Part shown: one piece after another, positions 17,310 to 26,148 of the stretch | How the letters are laid out: every line of letters begins with the position of its first letter | How positions within the stretch are numbered: position 1 is the first letter of the stretch | Assembly (NCBI GenBank): GCA_031430435.1 | Contig: JANPBM010000040.1 | Location: forward strand, 29,212-93,211 | Reading direction: 5' to 3' | Length of the DNA stretch: 64,000 bases | Origin: JANNVK01 sp031430435 | Lineage (GTDB): Bacteria; Acidobacteriota; Blastocatellia; Pyrinomonadales; Pyrinomonadaceae | Translations under genes and position numbers: made by a program | Notes under the pieces: model-generated | Database searches by the model: none | What the model was told of the DNA's origin: nothing | The model's input: only the letters and a program-made list of their open reading frames with translations

Positions 17310-19274
17310 ATGAAATTACACTTACGTTTCGGTTTAATCGCCGCACTTTTTCTGACCGTTTTTGCGTTGTATCCGCAATTTAAACTTTATTATCTTCGCG
17401 GTAACGATTGGCAGGGAAGTTATGCGATGAATGATATTGATGAAGTCGCGTACGCATCATATCTGCAAGCATTAATTGACGGTCGTCCGCGAAAAAATGA
17501 TCCGTTTACGCATCGTGATGACAGTTTAGAAACCCCGCAAGAAGAAAGTTTGTTTTCGATTCAGTTTGCGACTCCGTATTTAGTCGCAATTCCCGCAAGA
17601 TTACTTAGTTTATCGGGTTCAACGGCAATGTTTGTCGCGGGAGCATTCGCTGCATTCTTCGCCGCACTTGCTTGTTTTTGGTTAGTCGGACGTTTGACCG
17701 ATGATTCTTGGTTAGCGATGTCCGCAACACTTGTTGTTTTGTGCGGCGGAGCTTTAGCGGCGGGCGAAGGTGCATTAAACGAAATACTTTACGACGGTAC
17801 ATCTTATCCTTACTTTCCGTTTTTACGCCGATATATTCCCGCTGTGCCGTTTTCAATCTTCTTTGCGTTCATTGCGTCTGTTTGGCAACTTCTTAATGCG
17901 TCGGAAGTTAAAACAAAAATGTTGTGGAGCATCGCAAGCGTGTTTTCTTTTGCATTTTTAACGTTTTCATATTTCTATTTGTGGACAACGGCTTTCGCGT
18001 GGTTCTTGTGCTTTGGATTTATCTACATATTATTTAACTTTAGAACGTTATTATCAATCACCACAACGAAATTGCCCGACATTACAACAACATTGCCCGA
18101 CATTACAACAACATTGCCCGACATTACAACAAAATTGCCCGACATTACAACGAAATTGCCCGACATTACAACGAAATTGCCCGACATTACAACGAAATTG
18201 CCCGACATTACAACAACATTGCCCGACACAACAACGTTACAAAAACATATTACAATGTTATTTTTGGTTTTAGTCGGATGTTTGATTGCATTAGGTTGTT
18301 ACGCATATCTTTTATCACATCGTTCGCACACAATGGATGATGTACAGTTGCTCGTCTTAACTCGTGAATTGGATTTAATGCGTGTTCCCGAACTGATAAG
18401 CTATGCAAGTTTAGTAATGCTGGTTTTAGGCGTGTTGATAAAGACTTTGCAGCTCAAACATCTTTCCACAATTTTTGCATTCAGCTTCGCATTTGTGCCG
18501 ATAATCGTTTTTAATCAACAACTGATTACAGGTCGTTCGCTGCAACCGATTCATTATCAAGTTTTTATCGGAAACTATGTCGCGTTGCTTAGTTTGGTTG
18601 TAACGCTCGGACTGTTGTGGAAAAAAATAAACGTCTCGAACCGAGTTTCAAGCGTCGTTTTTTCGATTTTATCAATCGCGGCGATAAGTTGGGGCTTTGT
18701 CGAATGCCATTACACTGTTCGCGTCTTGGACGAAGCAAATGTGTTGCGTGATAAAGGAACAGACATTGCGAACAGGTTAAAAACACTCGACAAAACCGGT
18801 GTAATTCTGCCGTTCAGCCTTTTGCAAGGCGACGATTTGCCGACAATCGCACCGCAATCCGTTCTTTGGGCAAGACATCAGCACGTTTTCGCGGGCGTAA
18901 CGTGGCAAGAAAACAAAGAACGCTACTATCAAACGCTGTATTATCAAAATATGGACGAAAAACAACTCGCGGAGAATATGAAAAACGGCGACTTTGTTTC
19001 CGTTATCGCCCTGTTCGGTTGGGGAAGACACACCGACAGACTAAATTCCGAATATAAACCGCTGACATACCGCGAAATTGACGCGGAAGCCGCAAAGTAC
19101 GGCGAGTATAAAAGGAATTTCAGTTTAAAAAACGCAACAAACCCGACAATTTCATACGTTATTGTGCCGAATGATTGGCAATTAGACCTTTCAAACTTAG
19201 ATTTTTGGTACGACCGCGACGACGGCGAAGTTTTCAACGAATACACGCTTTATAAAGTGAAGATAAAAAAATAG
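17310..19274 (+). CDS. Polytopic membrane protein with in-frame 21-bp tandem repeat
   Basis: About ten hydrophobic helices over 654 residues. The N-terminal periplasmic loop after helix 1 contains acidic and Arg residues (NDWQGSYAMNDIDEVAYASY) as in GT-C-fold glycosyltransferases and related envelope enzymes, but no catalytic motif is certain. Between two helices near residues 254-309 the protein carries eight copies of a heptapeptide of the type KLPDITT, which interrupts otherwise ordinary membrane sequence. The C-terminal 170 residues are soluble. Function is unknown; a role in polysaccharide or lipid transfer is a guess from topology only. Confidence 0.75.
   Translation: MKLHLRFGLIAALFLTVFALYPQFKLYYLRGNDWQGSYAMNDIDEVAYASYLQALIDGRPRKNDPFTHRDDSLETPQEESLFSIQFATPYLVAIPARLLSLSGSTAMFVAGAFAAFFAALACFWLVGRLTDDSWLAMSATLVVLCGGALAAGEGALNEILYDGTSYPYFPFLRRYIPAVPFSIFFAFIASVWQLLNASEVKTKMLWSIASVFSFAFLTFSYFYLWTTAFAWFLCFGFIYILFNFRTLLSITTTKLPDITTTLPDITTTLPDITTKLPDITTKLPDITTKLPDITTKLPDITTTLPDTTTLQKHITMLFLVLVGCLIALGCYAYLLSHRSHTMDDVQLLVLTRELDLMRVPELISYASLVMLVLGVLIKTLQLKHLSTIFAFSFAFVPIIVFNQQLITGRSLQPIHYQVFIGNYVALLSLVVTLGLLWKKINVSNRVSSVVFSILSIAAISWGFVECHYTVRVLDEANVLRDKGTDIANRLKTLDKTGVILPFSLLQGDDLPTIAPQSVLWARHQHVFAGVTWQENKERYYQTLYYQNMDEKQLAENMKNGDFVSVIALFGWGRHTDRLNSEYKPLTYREIDAEAAKYGEYKRNFSLKNATNPTISYVIVPNDWQLDLSNLDFWYDRDDGEVFNEYTLYKVKIKK
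18069..18236 (+). repeat. Eight tandem 21-bp units, AAATTGCCCGACATTACAAC type
   Basis: Eight head-to-tail units encode K/T-LPDITT. Units differ only at the first codon (AAA or ACA) and the third base of the last codon; the last unit reads LPDTTT. Near-identity shows recent slippage or gene conversion. Being a multiple of three, copy-number changes keep the frame. The complementary strand is also open (MSGNFVV units), which is a by-product. Confidence 0.95.
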
Positions 19275-19331
19275 ACCGCCTTGAAAACGACGGTCAAATA
19301 AAACTTGAAATGTATTGCTGAATAAATAAAA

Positions 19332-19604
19332 CTAGGCGGCTAATAAATCCGTCGATGCGGTTAATAAATCATTCGACGTTTCCGCAAATACTCGTCTGCC
19401 GTTTAGCGCATCGTCGATGATTTCTCTGATTGCCGATGCGTCCGGATTTACATCCATTCTTGCGCACGCCCGAAAATGACGGATAATTCCTTCCGAGGCA
19501 ATCTCTAAAGTCATTCCGCCCAATTTTGAAAATCGGCGTGCCTGAATATGATCAATTTGCAAAATGCGTTCTTGCAAAGTAATTGGTTTTGCTGCTGCTC
19601 CCAC
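19332..19604 (-). CDS. Small hypothetical protein (GTG start)
   Basis: 90 residues. A strong Shine-Dalgarno (GAAAGGAGAT on the minus strand, 19611-19620) lies 7-8 nt before GTG 19604, so I choose that over the in-frame ATG at 19652, which lies upstream of the ribosome site. The protein is helical, with ILQIDHIQARRFSKLGGMTL and IREIIDDALNGRRVF, and it ends in a near-repeat (NDLLTASTDLLAA). There is no signal peptide and no family I know. It stands alone between convergent and divergent neighbours. Confidence 0.6.
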   Translation of the reverse strand: MGAAAKPITLQERILQIDHIQARRFSKLGGMTLEIASEGIIRHFRACARMDVNPDASAIREIIDDALNGRRVFAETSNDLLTASTDLLAA

Positions 19605-20037
19605 TCTGTTATCTCCTTTCTCGTTAGTTAGTAAATAAAATTTTTTGTTCATGAAAATTCACCGAAAAAAACTAAAACATCTAAAAGTCCTCAAATTCCG
19701 CTCTTTGATGGTTTTAATAAAAGAAAAGTTGTCCGGACTTCTCTCTTATTGCCTATTTTTCTCAAACAATAATGAAGTGTAACAAAGTTTTTTTGATTTG
19801 TCATCATTTTTTTTTAACAATTTTGTAATGTTGCGGTAATTGACCGGAAAACACCTTTCGGCTGTAAAATAAACGATTCGGAGTGATTCTCAGTCGGGCA
19901 TTATCCGCCTCGGTTCGCGGTAATAGCGTTATAAACAATTTACAATTAATGTTTTACACTCTAACATTATTTGATAAGTATTTAGTTTTTATTCGCTTAA
20001 CTTCAAACCGTTTCATCCTCGGCTTTCGTAAATCGTT
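19605..20037. other. AT-rich intergenic region with trp leader
   Basis: No coding sequence of convincing quality. It holds the ribosome site of the small minus-strand gene at its left edge, T-rich sequence (19780-19830), one candidate promoter (19840-19868) and about 170 nt of untranslated leader before the short leader frame at 20038. A weak hairpin (CCGC...GCGG near 19908-19921) is the only other structure noticed. Confidence 0.5.
19840..19868 (+). promoter_or_regulatory. Candidate sigma-70 promoter for trpE
   Basis: TTGACC (19840-19845), a 17-nt spacer, then TGTAAA (19863-19868). The -35 box is good and the -10 box poor. It would give a transcript start near 19875 and a leader of about 220 nt before trpE. 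Confidence 0.4.
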
Positions 20038-20094
20038 ATGAAACATAAAGTGCGAATCCGACAAGTATATTTATTGGCAAGGCAATTATTTTAA
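20038..20094 (+). CDS. Possible 18-codon leader frame coupled to trpE
   Basis: ATG at 20038 opens an 18-codon frame (MKHKVRIRQVYLLARQLF) whose TAA overlaps the trpE ATG as TAATG. Such an overlap usually means translational coupling. It has no Trp codon, so it is not a classical attenuator peptide; its Arg and Leu content is high. There is no obvious Shine-Dalgarno before it. It could equally be a chance open frame. Confidence 0.35.
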   Translation: MKHKVRIRQVYLLARQLF

Positions 20095-21593
20095 TGCTCG
20101 AACAAACTCCGAAATCATTCACAGACTTTTTAGAATCGGCGCAAAGCGGCAATGTGGTGCCGATTGTACGGACGGTTTTCGCCGATTTACATACGCCGGT
20201 CGGCGCGTTTTTGCGGGTCGCGCATTCTGCCGCACAAGCGTTTTTGTTTGAATCCATCGAAGGCGGCGAACGACTTGCCCGATATTCTTTTTTGGCGGCG
20301 AATCCGTTTATGACCGTGCGGGCGGAAAACGATAAAATTTTGCGCGATAAATCCGGCGTGGTCGAAGAAATTACCGGAATTTCGCTCTTTGATTTTCTCC
20401 GCGAACATTTCGGCAAAAATAAACTGGCAGTCCGCGAAGGACTTCCGCCGTTGTGCGGCGGCGCGGTCGGCTTTTTGGCATACGATGCGGTGCGGTGGTT
20501 TGAACCGATTCTCGAAACCAATCAAACGAACGACCAAGCCGATGCCGTGTGGATGTTTTTTCGCACAATTTTGGCGTTCGACCGGTTAAAACAACAGATT
20601 GAAATTGTCTCGATTGTCTTTACCGACGAAGCGGCAGGTGATGACGACGAATTGCGTCGATTATATGAGAACGCGGTCGCCGAGACCGAAAAAATTGAAG
20701 AACTTTTGAACAATACCGGCGTTTCGTTGCAAGTCCCGAATGTTGAAAACGGCAAAACTCACGCCTTTCAGTCAAATTGGACGCGAAACGATTTTATTGA
20801 AAGCGTTGAAACCATTCAGGAAAAAATTCTTGCCGGCGATTGTTACCAAGTCGTTGTCTCGCAACGTTTCCGCAAACAAATTTCGGTTGATCCGATTAAT
20901 ATTTATCGGGCATTGCGGACGACTAATCCTTCGCCGTATATGTTTTTTATGAAACTCGGCAAGGAAACTTTAATCGGCGCTTCGCCTGAGATGTTGGTGC
21001 GGTGTCGCGGCGAAAAACTCGATTATCGTCCGATTGCGGGAACTCGTCCGCGCGGCGTGAACGAGAGCGAAGATTGGATGCTCGGCGAAGATTTGCGGTC
21101 GGACGAAAAGGAATTGTCCGAACATGTGATGTTGGTTGATTTGGGTCGCAATGATTTGGGTCGGGTCGCCGAATACGGCACGGTCGAAGTCAACGAATTG
21201 ATGACTATTGAAAAGTATTCGCACGTCCAACATCTCGTAACCGGTTTATCGGCAACACTTCGGACAGGTTTCGACAGATTCGACGCACTCGCTTCGTGCT
21301 TTCCGGCGGGAACGGTTTCGGGATCGCCAAAAGTGCGGGCAATGCAAATTATTAACGAACTCGAACCGACTCCGCGCGGAATTTATGCGGGAACAATCGG
21401 TTATATCGACTACGCCGACAACCTCGATACCTGCATTGCGATTCGCACCATCGAAATAAATAACGGTTTTGCGTCCGTCCAAACAGGCGCGGGAATTGTT
21501 TACGATTCCGTTCCCGAAAAAGAATACGAAGAAACAATCAACAAAGCTCGCGCGTTGGTTCGGGCAATCGAATTAGCCGAACAGGGAATTTAG
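20094..21593 (+). CDS. trpE: Anthranilate synthase component I
   Basis: Converts chorismate plus ammonia to anthranilate, the first step of tryptophan synthesis; glutamine is supplied by TrpG. 499 residues. The N-terminal feedback region AFLFESIEGGERLARYSF corresponds to the LLES...RYS tryptophan site. The catalytic half shows IGASPEMLVRCRG, PIAGTRPRG, VDLGRNDLGRVA, FPAGTVSGSPKVRAM and GYIDYADNLDTCIAIRT. A partner trpG lies 1.3 kb downstream, with trpD after it; an unrelated ankyrin gene sits between trpE and trpG. AAGG 11 nt before the ATG is a weak ribosome site. Confidence 0.96.
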   Translation: MLEQTPKSFTDFLESAQSGNVVPIVRTVFADLHTPVGAFLRVAHSAAQAFLFESIEGGERLARYSFLAANPFMTVRAENDKILRDKSGVVEEITGISLFDFLREHFGKNKLAVREGLPPLCGGAVGFLAYDAVRWFEPILETNQTNDQADAVWMFFRTILAFDRLKQQIEIVSIVFTDEAAGDDDELRRLYENAVAETEKIEELLNNTGVSLQVPNVENGKTHAFQSNWTRNDFIESVETIQEKILAGDCYQVVVSQRFRKQISVDPINIYRALRTTNPSPYMFFMKLGKETLIGASPEMLVRCRGEKLDYRPIAGTRPRGVNESEDWMLGEDLRSDEKELSEHVMLVDLGRNDLGRVAEYGTVEVNELMTIEKYSHVQHLVTGLSATLRTGFDRFDALASCFPAGTVSGSPKVRAMQIINELEPTPRGIYAGTIGYIDYADNLDTCIAIRTIEINNGFASVQTGAGIVYDSVPEKEYEETINKARALVRAIELAEQGI

Positions 21594-21689
21594 AAAGCGA
21601 AAAACGAATAGTGAAAAGTGAAAAATTGCGGTGAAGTTTTTAGGCTTAGATGTTTAGGCTTAGATGTTTGATATACCCGAAAATAAGTG

Positions 21690-21833
21690 GTTTGCAAATG
21701 TCTGCAAATGTACGACACGCTTCAGCTTGTCGATTAACTCCGGCTTGAATAATGTTACAGGTTGTCAACAAACTAAAGTATATTGTACTTTTCCGTAATT
21801 ATTTTCGCAAACTAATTCCCGTTTGCTGTCCGT
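21690..21833. repeat. Dispersed repeat, copy A (left flank of ankyrin gene)
   Basis: Contains CTTGTCGATTAACT, GGCTTGAAT, CAACAAACTAAA and TCGCAAACTAATT in this order. The same order with about 70% identity recurs in copy B (22687-22801) in the same orientation, and its first half recurs in copy C (41550-41611). Identity was judged by eye. Confidence 0.7.
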
Positions 21834-21843
21834 AAAAAACTTT

Positions 21844-22671
21844 ATGATTAAAACTATATTTTCGCTCGTTATATTGTCGCTTTTTCTCTTTTTGTTCGGT
21901 TGCAACACACCGACTTCGGATGCTCCGCTCACTCCTGATATGGCGAAGAATATGATTAAACTTCGCGGGTTCGAGCCGACCGAAGAAGGTTTCATAAAAG
22001 CCGTCAGAGCCAATGATACGGCTATCTTGAAAGCATTTTACGATGCGGGCGTAACGCCGAATGCAAAGGACGCGAAAGGCGAAACGGCGTTGAACATTGC
22101 GATTCAAAACTCCGAGTTGAAAACAATCAAAGCCTTAGCCGAAAAAGCCGACATCAACCTCAAAGACGGCGCGGGAAATTCGCCGCTGTATCTGGCGTTT
22201 CAAAAAAAGAACGAAGACGCGTTTAATTATTTGTTGGAAAAAGGCGCGGACGTAAACGCAAGCGGCACAAGCGGAAAAATTACGAATCAAAGTCTGTTGT
22301 ATCTTGCCGTTACGCGCGGAAATGATGAGTTGGCGACTAAATTATTGGATAAAGGCGCGAATCCGAACGCCGCCGACAATGCGAATTCTACGCCGTTACA
22401 GGAAATTTGTGTGCGCAACGATGCCAAAATCGAAAGTGTCAAACAGTTATTGGAAAAAGGCGCGAACCCGAATGTGCAAGACGTGAGCGGCAATTCGGCG
22501 TTGATTTTAATTGCGTCGAATAAAGAAATTGCGGCGGCAACGCGGGTTGAAATCACCAAACTTTTGCTGGCAAACAAAGCCGATAAAACTTTGAAAACGC
22601 TGAAAGGCAAAACTGCGCTCGATTGGGCGAAACAAAGCGGTAACGCAGACGCGGCAAGTTTGTTGAAATAG
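21844..22671 (+). CDS. Ankyrin-repeat lipoprotein
   Basis: ATG 21844 opens a lipoprotein signal with lipobox LFGC (Cys near residue 20), then about six ankyrin repeats of the pattern GETALNIAIQNSELKTIKAL, NSPLYLAFQKKNEDAFNYLL, and NLQ/NPN-type turns (LLDKGANPNAADNANSTPL). The predicted location is the periplasmic face of a membrane, binding another protein. It sits between trpE and trpG with no functional link to tryptophan. It is bracketed by two copies of the same diverged repeat, which suggests that it entered the operon as a cassette. Confidence 0.88.
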   Translation: MIKTIFSLVILSLFLFLFGCNTPTSDAPLTPDMAKNMIKLRGFEPTEEGFIKAVRANDTAILKAFYDAGVTPNAKDAKGETALNIAIQNSELKTIKALAEKADINLKDGAGNSPLYLAFQKKNEDAFNYLLEKGADVNASGTSGKITNQSLLYLAVTRGNDELATKLLDKGANPNAADNANSTPLQEICVRNDAKIESVKQLLEKGANPNVQDVSGNSALILIASNKEIAAATRVEITKLLLANKADKTLKTLKGKTALDWAKQSGNADAASLLK

Positions 22672-22686
22672 AAAGTTGCGGAAGCG

Positions 22687-22801
22687 TTTTGCGAAAATAC
22701 GAGACGTTTCAACTTGTCGATAAACTTTAGCTCGAATGCCGGCAAAAGTTATCGACAAACTAAATTTTATTGCGCTTTTTCGCAAACTGATTTCCGATTA
22801 A
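22687..22801. repeat. Dispersed repeat, copy B (right flank of ankyrin gene)
   Basis: Direct repeat of copy A: CTTGTCGATAAACT, AGCTCGAAT, CGACAAACTAAA and TCGCAAACTGATT in the same order and spacing, with a deletion of about 12 bp near the end. It begins about 15 bp after the ankyrin stop codon. Confidence 0.7.
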
Positions 22802-22870
22802 GATAAACCGTTTACGCTGTTGTTCGGCGGCTTCTTAATTCTTAGTTCTTAATTTTGCATTGGTATTATT

Positions 22871-23485
22871 ATGCTTTTAGTTATAGACAATTACGATTCT
22901 TTTACTTACAACCTGGTCCAGTATTTGGGCGAACTCGGGGCGGATGTGGCGGTGCGGCGAAATAACGAAGTAACAATCGAAGAAATCGAAACGGAGTTGA
23001 AACCTGTTCAAATTTTAATCTCGCCGGGACCCGGAAATCCCGATGAAGCCGGCGTTTCGCTCGATGTCATCAAACATTTTGCGGGAAAACTGCCGATTTT
23101 GGGCGTTTGTTTGGGACATCAGGCAATCGGGCAACACTTTGGCGGAAAAGTAATCCGCGCGCCTGTGCCGGTTCACGGTAAATCTGCCGAAATCTGCCAC
23201 GACGGCAAGACAATCTTTGCCGACTTGCCGTATCGGTTCAAAGCCGGACGCTATCATTCGCTTGTAATTGAACGCGAAACTTTGCCCGATGAACTTGAAA
23301 TCTCCGCAACTACGCCCGATGGTTTAATTATGGGTTTGCGACACAAAACAATGAACGTTGAAGGCGTGCAGTTTCATCCCGAATCCATTTTAACAAACGA
23401 AGGCAAGAAACTTTTACAGAACTTTTTATCGGCAACGCAAGAGTCGGGAATCGAGAGTGAAGAGTCGAAAATTGCTCTAAACTGA
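22871..23485 (+). CDS. trpG: Anthranilate synthase component II (glutamine amidotransferase)
   Basis: Class I glutamine amidotransferase that feeds ammonia to TrpE. 204 residues: IDNYDSFTYNLVQYLGELG at the start, the oxyanion motif ISPGPGNPDEAG, nucleophile Cys in GVCLGHQAIGQHFGG, CHDG and YHSL, and the catalytic His-Glu in GVQFHPESILT. It could serve p-aminobenzoate synthesis as well, but trpD 31 bp downstream supports the tryptophan role. The leader contains the simple word TTCTTAATTCTTAGTTCTTA. Confidence 0.95.
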   Translation: MLLVIDNYDSFTYNLVQYLGELGADVAVRRNNEVTIEEIETELKPVQILISPGPGNPDEAGVSLDVIKHFAGKLPILGVCLGHQAIGQHFGGKVIRAPVPVHGKSAEICHDGKTIFADLPYRFKAGRYHSLVIERETLPDELEISATTPDGLIMGLRHKTMNVEGVQFHPESILTNEGKKLLQNFLSATQESGIESEESKIALN

Positions 23486-23516
23486 CGACTGAACGCCGAC
23501 CATTGAAAAACAAACT

Positions 23517-24596
23517 ATGTCAAAAACCGACTGGCTTTTAGCGGCTCCCGTTTCTGCCGCAAACAGTTCAACCGATACGGCGTTACGAGGCTTTCTCGTC
23601 CGATTTATGCGCGGCGAGAATTTGTCGTTTGCCGAAAGCTCGGAGTTTTTCCGCGCTTTGACTGCCGAAAACGCCAATCAATCGCAAATTGCGGGAGCAT
23701 TGGTGGCGCTTGCCGCAAAAGGCGAAACGTTTGAAGAACTCGCGGGAATGGCTCGCGTGATGCGCGAAGGTTCGGTCAAAATCAATTCCCGCCAAAAGAA
23801 TTTTATCGACACCGCCGGCACAGGTTCGAGCTTGCTGAAAACTTTCAACGTTTCAACTGCCGCCGCGTTTGTGATTGCGGGAGCGGGATTATCGGTCGCC
23901 AAACACGGCAATCGCGCCGTAACCAGCAAAACGGGAAGCGCGGATGTTTTAACGCAACTCGGCGTTAAAACCGCAAGCGAACCCGCAGTTGCCGAAAAAT
24001 GCCTGAACGGTGCGGGCATTTGCTTTATGTTCGCCCCGAAATTTCATCCGATTCTGCTTCGCGTCGGCGATGTGCGGAAAAACTTGGGCGTGCGAACTTC
24101 GCTCAATCTGCTCGGACCGTTATCAAATCCGGCAAATGCCCCGAAACAAATCATCGGCGTATGGCATAAATCGTTGGTTGAACCGATGGCTCAGGCTCTC
24201 TCGCTGCTCGGAATCGAAAAAGCGTGGGTTGTCCACGGCAGCGACGGTTTAGACGAAATAACGCTTTCGGGTGAAACATTCGTTGCCGAAGTCGAGAAAG
24301 AAAATATCAGAACTTTTAACATCGCGCCCGAAGACTTCGGACTAAAACGCGGAAAGGTCGAACAACTCCACGCCGACACGCCGGAGGAAAGCGCGAAAAC
24401 TATCCGCGAAATCCTCAGCGGAAAACGTCGGGATGAAGCACGCAACTTAGTCGTCATAAACGCGGCGGCAGCGTTGGTCATCGGCGGAATCGCCAAAGAA
24501 CCGATGCACGCCGCCCGACTCGCCGAACAAAGCATCGACAGCCACGCCGCCTCGATCAAACTGGAAAGACTGGTGCAGACGACTAATAAGCAGTGA
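23517..24596 (+). CDS. trpD: Anthranilate phosphoribosyltransferase
   Basis: Transfers phosphoribose from PRPP to anthranilate. 359 residues. An N-terminal helical domain (LRGFLVRFMRGENLSFAES) precedes the PRPP site. There the usual GTGGD is GTGSS, followed by TFNVSTAAAFVIAGAG and KHGNRAVTSKTGSADVLTQL. LGPLSNPANAPKQIIGV and VVHGSDGLDEITLSG complete the type III phosphoribosyltransferase signature. The Gly-Asp to Ser-Ser change is in the pyrophosphate loop and deserves comparison with relatives. It ends the trp block; trpC, trpF and trpBA are not in the window. Confidence 0.94.
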   Translation: MSKTDWLLAAPVSAANSSTDTALRGFLVRFMRGENLSFAESSEFFRALTAENANQSQIAGALVALAAKGETFEELAGMARVMREGSVKINSRQKNFIDTAGTGSSLLKTFNVSTAAAFVIAGAGLSVAKHGNRAVTSKTGSADVLTQLGVKTASEPAVAEKCLNGAGICFMFAPKFHPILLRVGDVRKNLGVRTSLNLLGPLSNPANAPKQIIGVWHKSLVEPMAQALSLLGIEKAWVVHGSDGLDEITLSGETFVAEVEKENIRTFNIAPEDFGLKRGKVEQLHADTPEESAKTIREILSGKRRDEARNLVVINAAAALVIGGIAKEPMHAARLAEQSIDSHAASIKLERLVQTTNKQ

Positions 24597-24770
24597 GAGG
24601 CATAGGCAGTAGTCAGAAAGAAGAAGACATTAAAAAGCAGTAGCCGTAAAGTCGTAAAGAGCAAGAAGGCAAGTGAATCGAGAAGAAACGTTTTCTACCG
24701 GCTTCTGCCTCCTGACTACCGACTACTTGAAAAAGCATCCATTTTCGACTTCGGCGCATCGTAAATTATT

Positions 24771-26021
24771 ATGAAAACTTTCAGCTTACTCATTATTTTT
24801 GCGTTAGTTATTTCAACTTCGATGTTTGCCCAATCGCGTCCGCCGGTTAAACAGACCGAACCGACCAAAGTAAATAAACGTCCGCCCGCAACTCCGACAC
24901 CCGCGCCGACACCGACCGCAGAAGTCTTGACCGTCGATGAACCGACCAATGTTCCCGATGATGAAGTGATAAAGGTTGAAACAAATTTAGTTTCGATTCC
25001 GGTCAAAGTCATCGATCGCAATAACCGCTTTGTACCGGGTTTAGTAAAAGAAGATTTTCAAGTATTCGAAGACGGCAAACTGCAACAACTTGAGTATTTC
25101 GGCAATTTAGAAGAGCCGTTTACCGTGGCGTTGGTGTTGGATATGAGTCCTTCGACCGTTTTCAAAACATCGGAAATCCAAAATGCCGCAATCGCCTTTA
25201 CCGCACAACTACGCCCGAAAGACAAAGTGATGGTGGTTTCATTCGATGCCGAAGTTCATCCGCTATGCAACCCGACAACCGACCGCAAAATCTCGCGCGA
25301 AGCCATCAAAACAACTTCTATCCAACAAGGTACGAGTCTTTACGAAGCAATCGATTACACGATGGAGAAACTCAAAACCGCGCAAGGCAGAAAAGCGATA
25401 ATTCTATTTACGGACGGCGTTGACACAACCTCGCAAAAAGTTTTTCTCAACGATAATTTACGTCGGGCAGACGAATCGGAAGCGTTAATTTACCCGATTC
25501 AATACGACACTTACAATAACGTTCAGCAACAATCCCAACAACCGACAGGCATTCCGGGAACAAAAATTCCGACAAACGGCGGCGGACAGCCTTCCACGCT
25601 ACCTTTTCCGTTTCCTCTGCCACGCCGAAATAATCCGCCGCGACCGCGAAATGACCCGAATCCAAGCGGAACAAACGATCCGTTTCCAGGCGGAAACACA
25701 ACTCCGCGAGGAATACCGAGTACGAACGGAACATCTTCGGAAGAATATGATCGAGCCGATAAGTTTTTGCAAGAATTGGCGGCGCGTTCGGGCGGAAGAA
25801 TAAACCAAGCCTCGGATGCGGCAAATATGGCGCTTGCCTTTTCACGCATCGCCGATGAGTTGCGACAGTTTTACACACTCGGCTTTTATCCGCAAAACGA
25901 AGAAGACAAAGAAAAGAAACGGCGTTTGAAGGTTAAAGTAAATCGTGAAAAAGTGTCGGTTCGTTCGCGCGACAGCTACACCTTAGGCGAAAAAAAGACT
26001 AAAAAGAAAAGCCGAATTTGA
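24771..26021 (+). CDS. VWFA-related secreted protein, acidobacterial type
   Basis: Signal peptide, then a Pro/Thr-rich stretch (PPATPTPAPTPTAE), then a beta-sandwich introduction (IPVKVIDRNNRFVPGLVKED) and a von Willebrand A domain with MIDAS residues LDMSPST and the later ILFTDGVDTTS. A Pro/Gly/Asn-rich insert (about 260-315) precedes the last part, where ADELRQFYTLGFYPQNEE and VRSRDSYT close the domain. The domain order is that of the VWFA-related family expanded in Acidobacteria. It is probably a surface or periplasmic metal-dependent adhesion protein. The tRNA-Phe promoter overlaps its stop codon. Confidence 0.92.
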   Translation: MKTFSLLIIFALVISTSMFAQSRPPVKQTEPTKVNKRPPATPTPAPTPTAEVLTVDEPTNVPDDEVIKVETNLVSIPVKVIDRNNRFVPGLVKEDFQVFEDGKLQQLEYFGNLEEPFTVALVLDMSPSTVFKTSEIQNAAIAFTAQLRPKDKVMVVSFDAEVHPLCNPTTDRKISREAIKTTSIQQGTSLYEAIDYTMEKLKTAQGRKAIILFTDGVDTTSQKVFLNDNLRRADESEALIYPIQYDTYNNVQQQSQQPTGIPGTKIPTNGGGQPSTLPFPFPLPRRNNPPRPRNDPNPSGTNDPFPGGNTTPRGIPSTNGTSSEEYDRADKFLQELAARSGGRINQASDAANMALAFSRIADELRQFYTLGFYPQNEEDKEKKRRLKVKVNREKVSVRSRDSYTLGEKKTKKKSRI

Positions 26022-26046
26022 CAATCGCCGGTCCTTTTACTAGACT
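26018..26046 (+). promoter_or_regulatory. Promoter of tRNA-Phe
   Basis: TTGACA at 26018-26023, a 17-nt spacer, TAGACT at 26041-26046; the tRNA begins 11 nt later. The -35 box overlaps the TGA stop of the VWFA gene. Confidence 0.75.
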
Positions 26047-26056
26047 TGTAATTTCG

Positions 26057-26132
<76 letters not shown>

Positions 26133-26148
26133 ATTAAAATCAACACTT

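Noticed and set aside
18023..18229. Minus-strand frame with repeated MSGNFVV units
   Set aside because: Complement of the 21-bp tandem repeat within a clear plus-strand membrane protein.
18069..18236. Regular repeats that might suggest CRISPR
   Set aside because: Units are contiguous with no spacers and are in frame within a coding sequence.
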